Origin: JANMDR01 sp031376425
GTDB taxonomy: Bacteria > Pseudomonadota > Gammaproteobacteria > Burkholderiales > Usitatibacteraceae
Assembly: GCA_031376425.1 (NCBI GenBank)
Contig: JANMDR010000075.1
Span: forward strand, 1 to 21,413
DNA length: 21,413 bases
Reading direction: 5' to 3'
The notes under the pieces were generated by a model, which made no database searches, was not told the origin of the DNA, and was given only the letters and a program-made list of their open reading frames with translations. The stretch's first letter is position 1. Each line of letters begins with the position of its first letter. The translations under genes and the position numbers were made by a program. Shown piece by piece: positions 21,373-21,413 of this stretch.

Positions 21373-21413
21373 CATTAACGTTCGAGCTAAGTGGGCGCCA
21401 ACGGCAGGCCACC
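21373..21413 (-). other. Right half of an attC cut by the window edge
   Basis: Minus strand GGCCTGCCGTTGGCGCC, then ACTTAGCTCGAAC, then GTTAATG (21373-21379). It complements the left arm at 15300-15340 and shares its end with 18123-18140. It belongs to the cassette upstream, outside the window. Confidence 0.65.

Larger units (their letters stand above)
13835..21413 (-). mobile_element. Distal part of an integron gene-cassette array
   Basis: From about 13.84 kb to the right edge, every supported gene lies on the minus strand as a short cassette of one to four genes. Gene ends abut RYYYAAC boxes (ACCTAAC, GCCTAAC, GCCCAAC, GCTTAAC). Imperfect hairpins of 58-131 bases then lead to GTTRRRY-type boxes just upstream of the next gene. 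Toxin-antitoxin pairs, membrane proteins and unknowns dominate, as in chromosomal integrons. The orientation puts attI and the integrase beyond position 21413. No intI is in the window, so whether the array is an active integron or an integrase-less cassette cluster cannot be told. Confidence 0.8.

Noticed and set aside
21329..21412. Longer N-terminus for the antitoxin at 21095-21328
   Set aside because: The extension is a translation of attC and promoter sequence and does not match the antitoxin family.
13679..21413. Prophage, CRISPR array, IS element or tRNA-linked island
   Set aside because: No phage structural genes, spaced repeats, transposase, integrase or tRNA were seen; attC-type sites explain the gene layout better.

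Overview
The window looks like part of a betaproteobacterial chromosome of moderate G+C content. The main clue is the gene order yqgE-ruvX-pyrR-pyrB-dihydroorotase-like, where the last gene is a metal-site-less PyrC'. The order yfhM (alpha-2-macroglobulin)-pbpC points the same way, to a Gram-negative proteobacterium. The species cannot be named from the sequence alone.

Left part (1-9777, mostly minus strand): a truncated pbpC is preceded by a 1756-residue yfhM with an intact CLEQ thioester. These two form a periplasmic peptidoglycan-repair/protease-trap pair. Next come a nonsense-broken addiction-module antitoxin remnant, a PIN-toxin/RHH-antitoxin pair in toxin-first order, and a class I photolyase. 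Middle part (9826-13678, plus strand): a compact operon of yqgE, ruvX, pyrR, pyrB and a catalytically dead dihydroorotase homologue. The last is expected to be a structural partner of PyrB.

Right part (about 13.8 kb to the window end): this reads as the distal end of an integron gene-cassette array. All cassette genes are on the minus strand. Stop codons abut or lie inside RYYYAAC boxes, and imperfect hairpins end in GTTRRRY-type boxes just before the next gene. The attI/integrase end would therefore lie beyond the right edge. Cassette genes, from the distal end inward: an HNH endonuclease with homing-associated repeats; a signal-less N-acetylmuramoyl-L-alanine amidase; a membrane-anchored unknown; a HigBA-like pair whose toxin has an in-frame stop; an AbrB-type antitoxin overlapping a MmcQ/YjbR-like protein (candidate new toxin-antitoxin pair); two small membrane proteins; a possible 31-residue peptide; a two-TM unknown; and a mosaic of a RelE/ParE module with a 5'-truncated BrnT and intact BrnA.

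The array shows repeated rearrangement. A diverged second copy of the pyrC' 3' end lies 3.5 kb inside the array. A 38-bp cassette start occurs twice, a roughly 175-bp element ending in an integron-type core box occurs twice, and several attC sites look truncated or hybrid. No rRNA, tRNA, CRISPR, IS transposase or integrase gene was seen.
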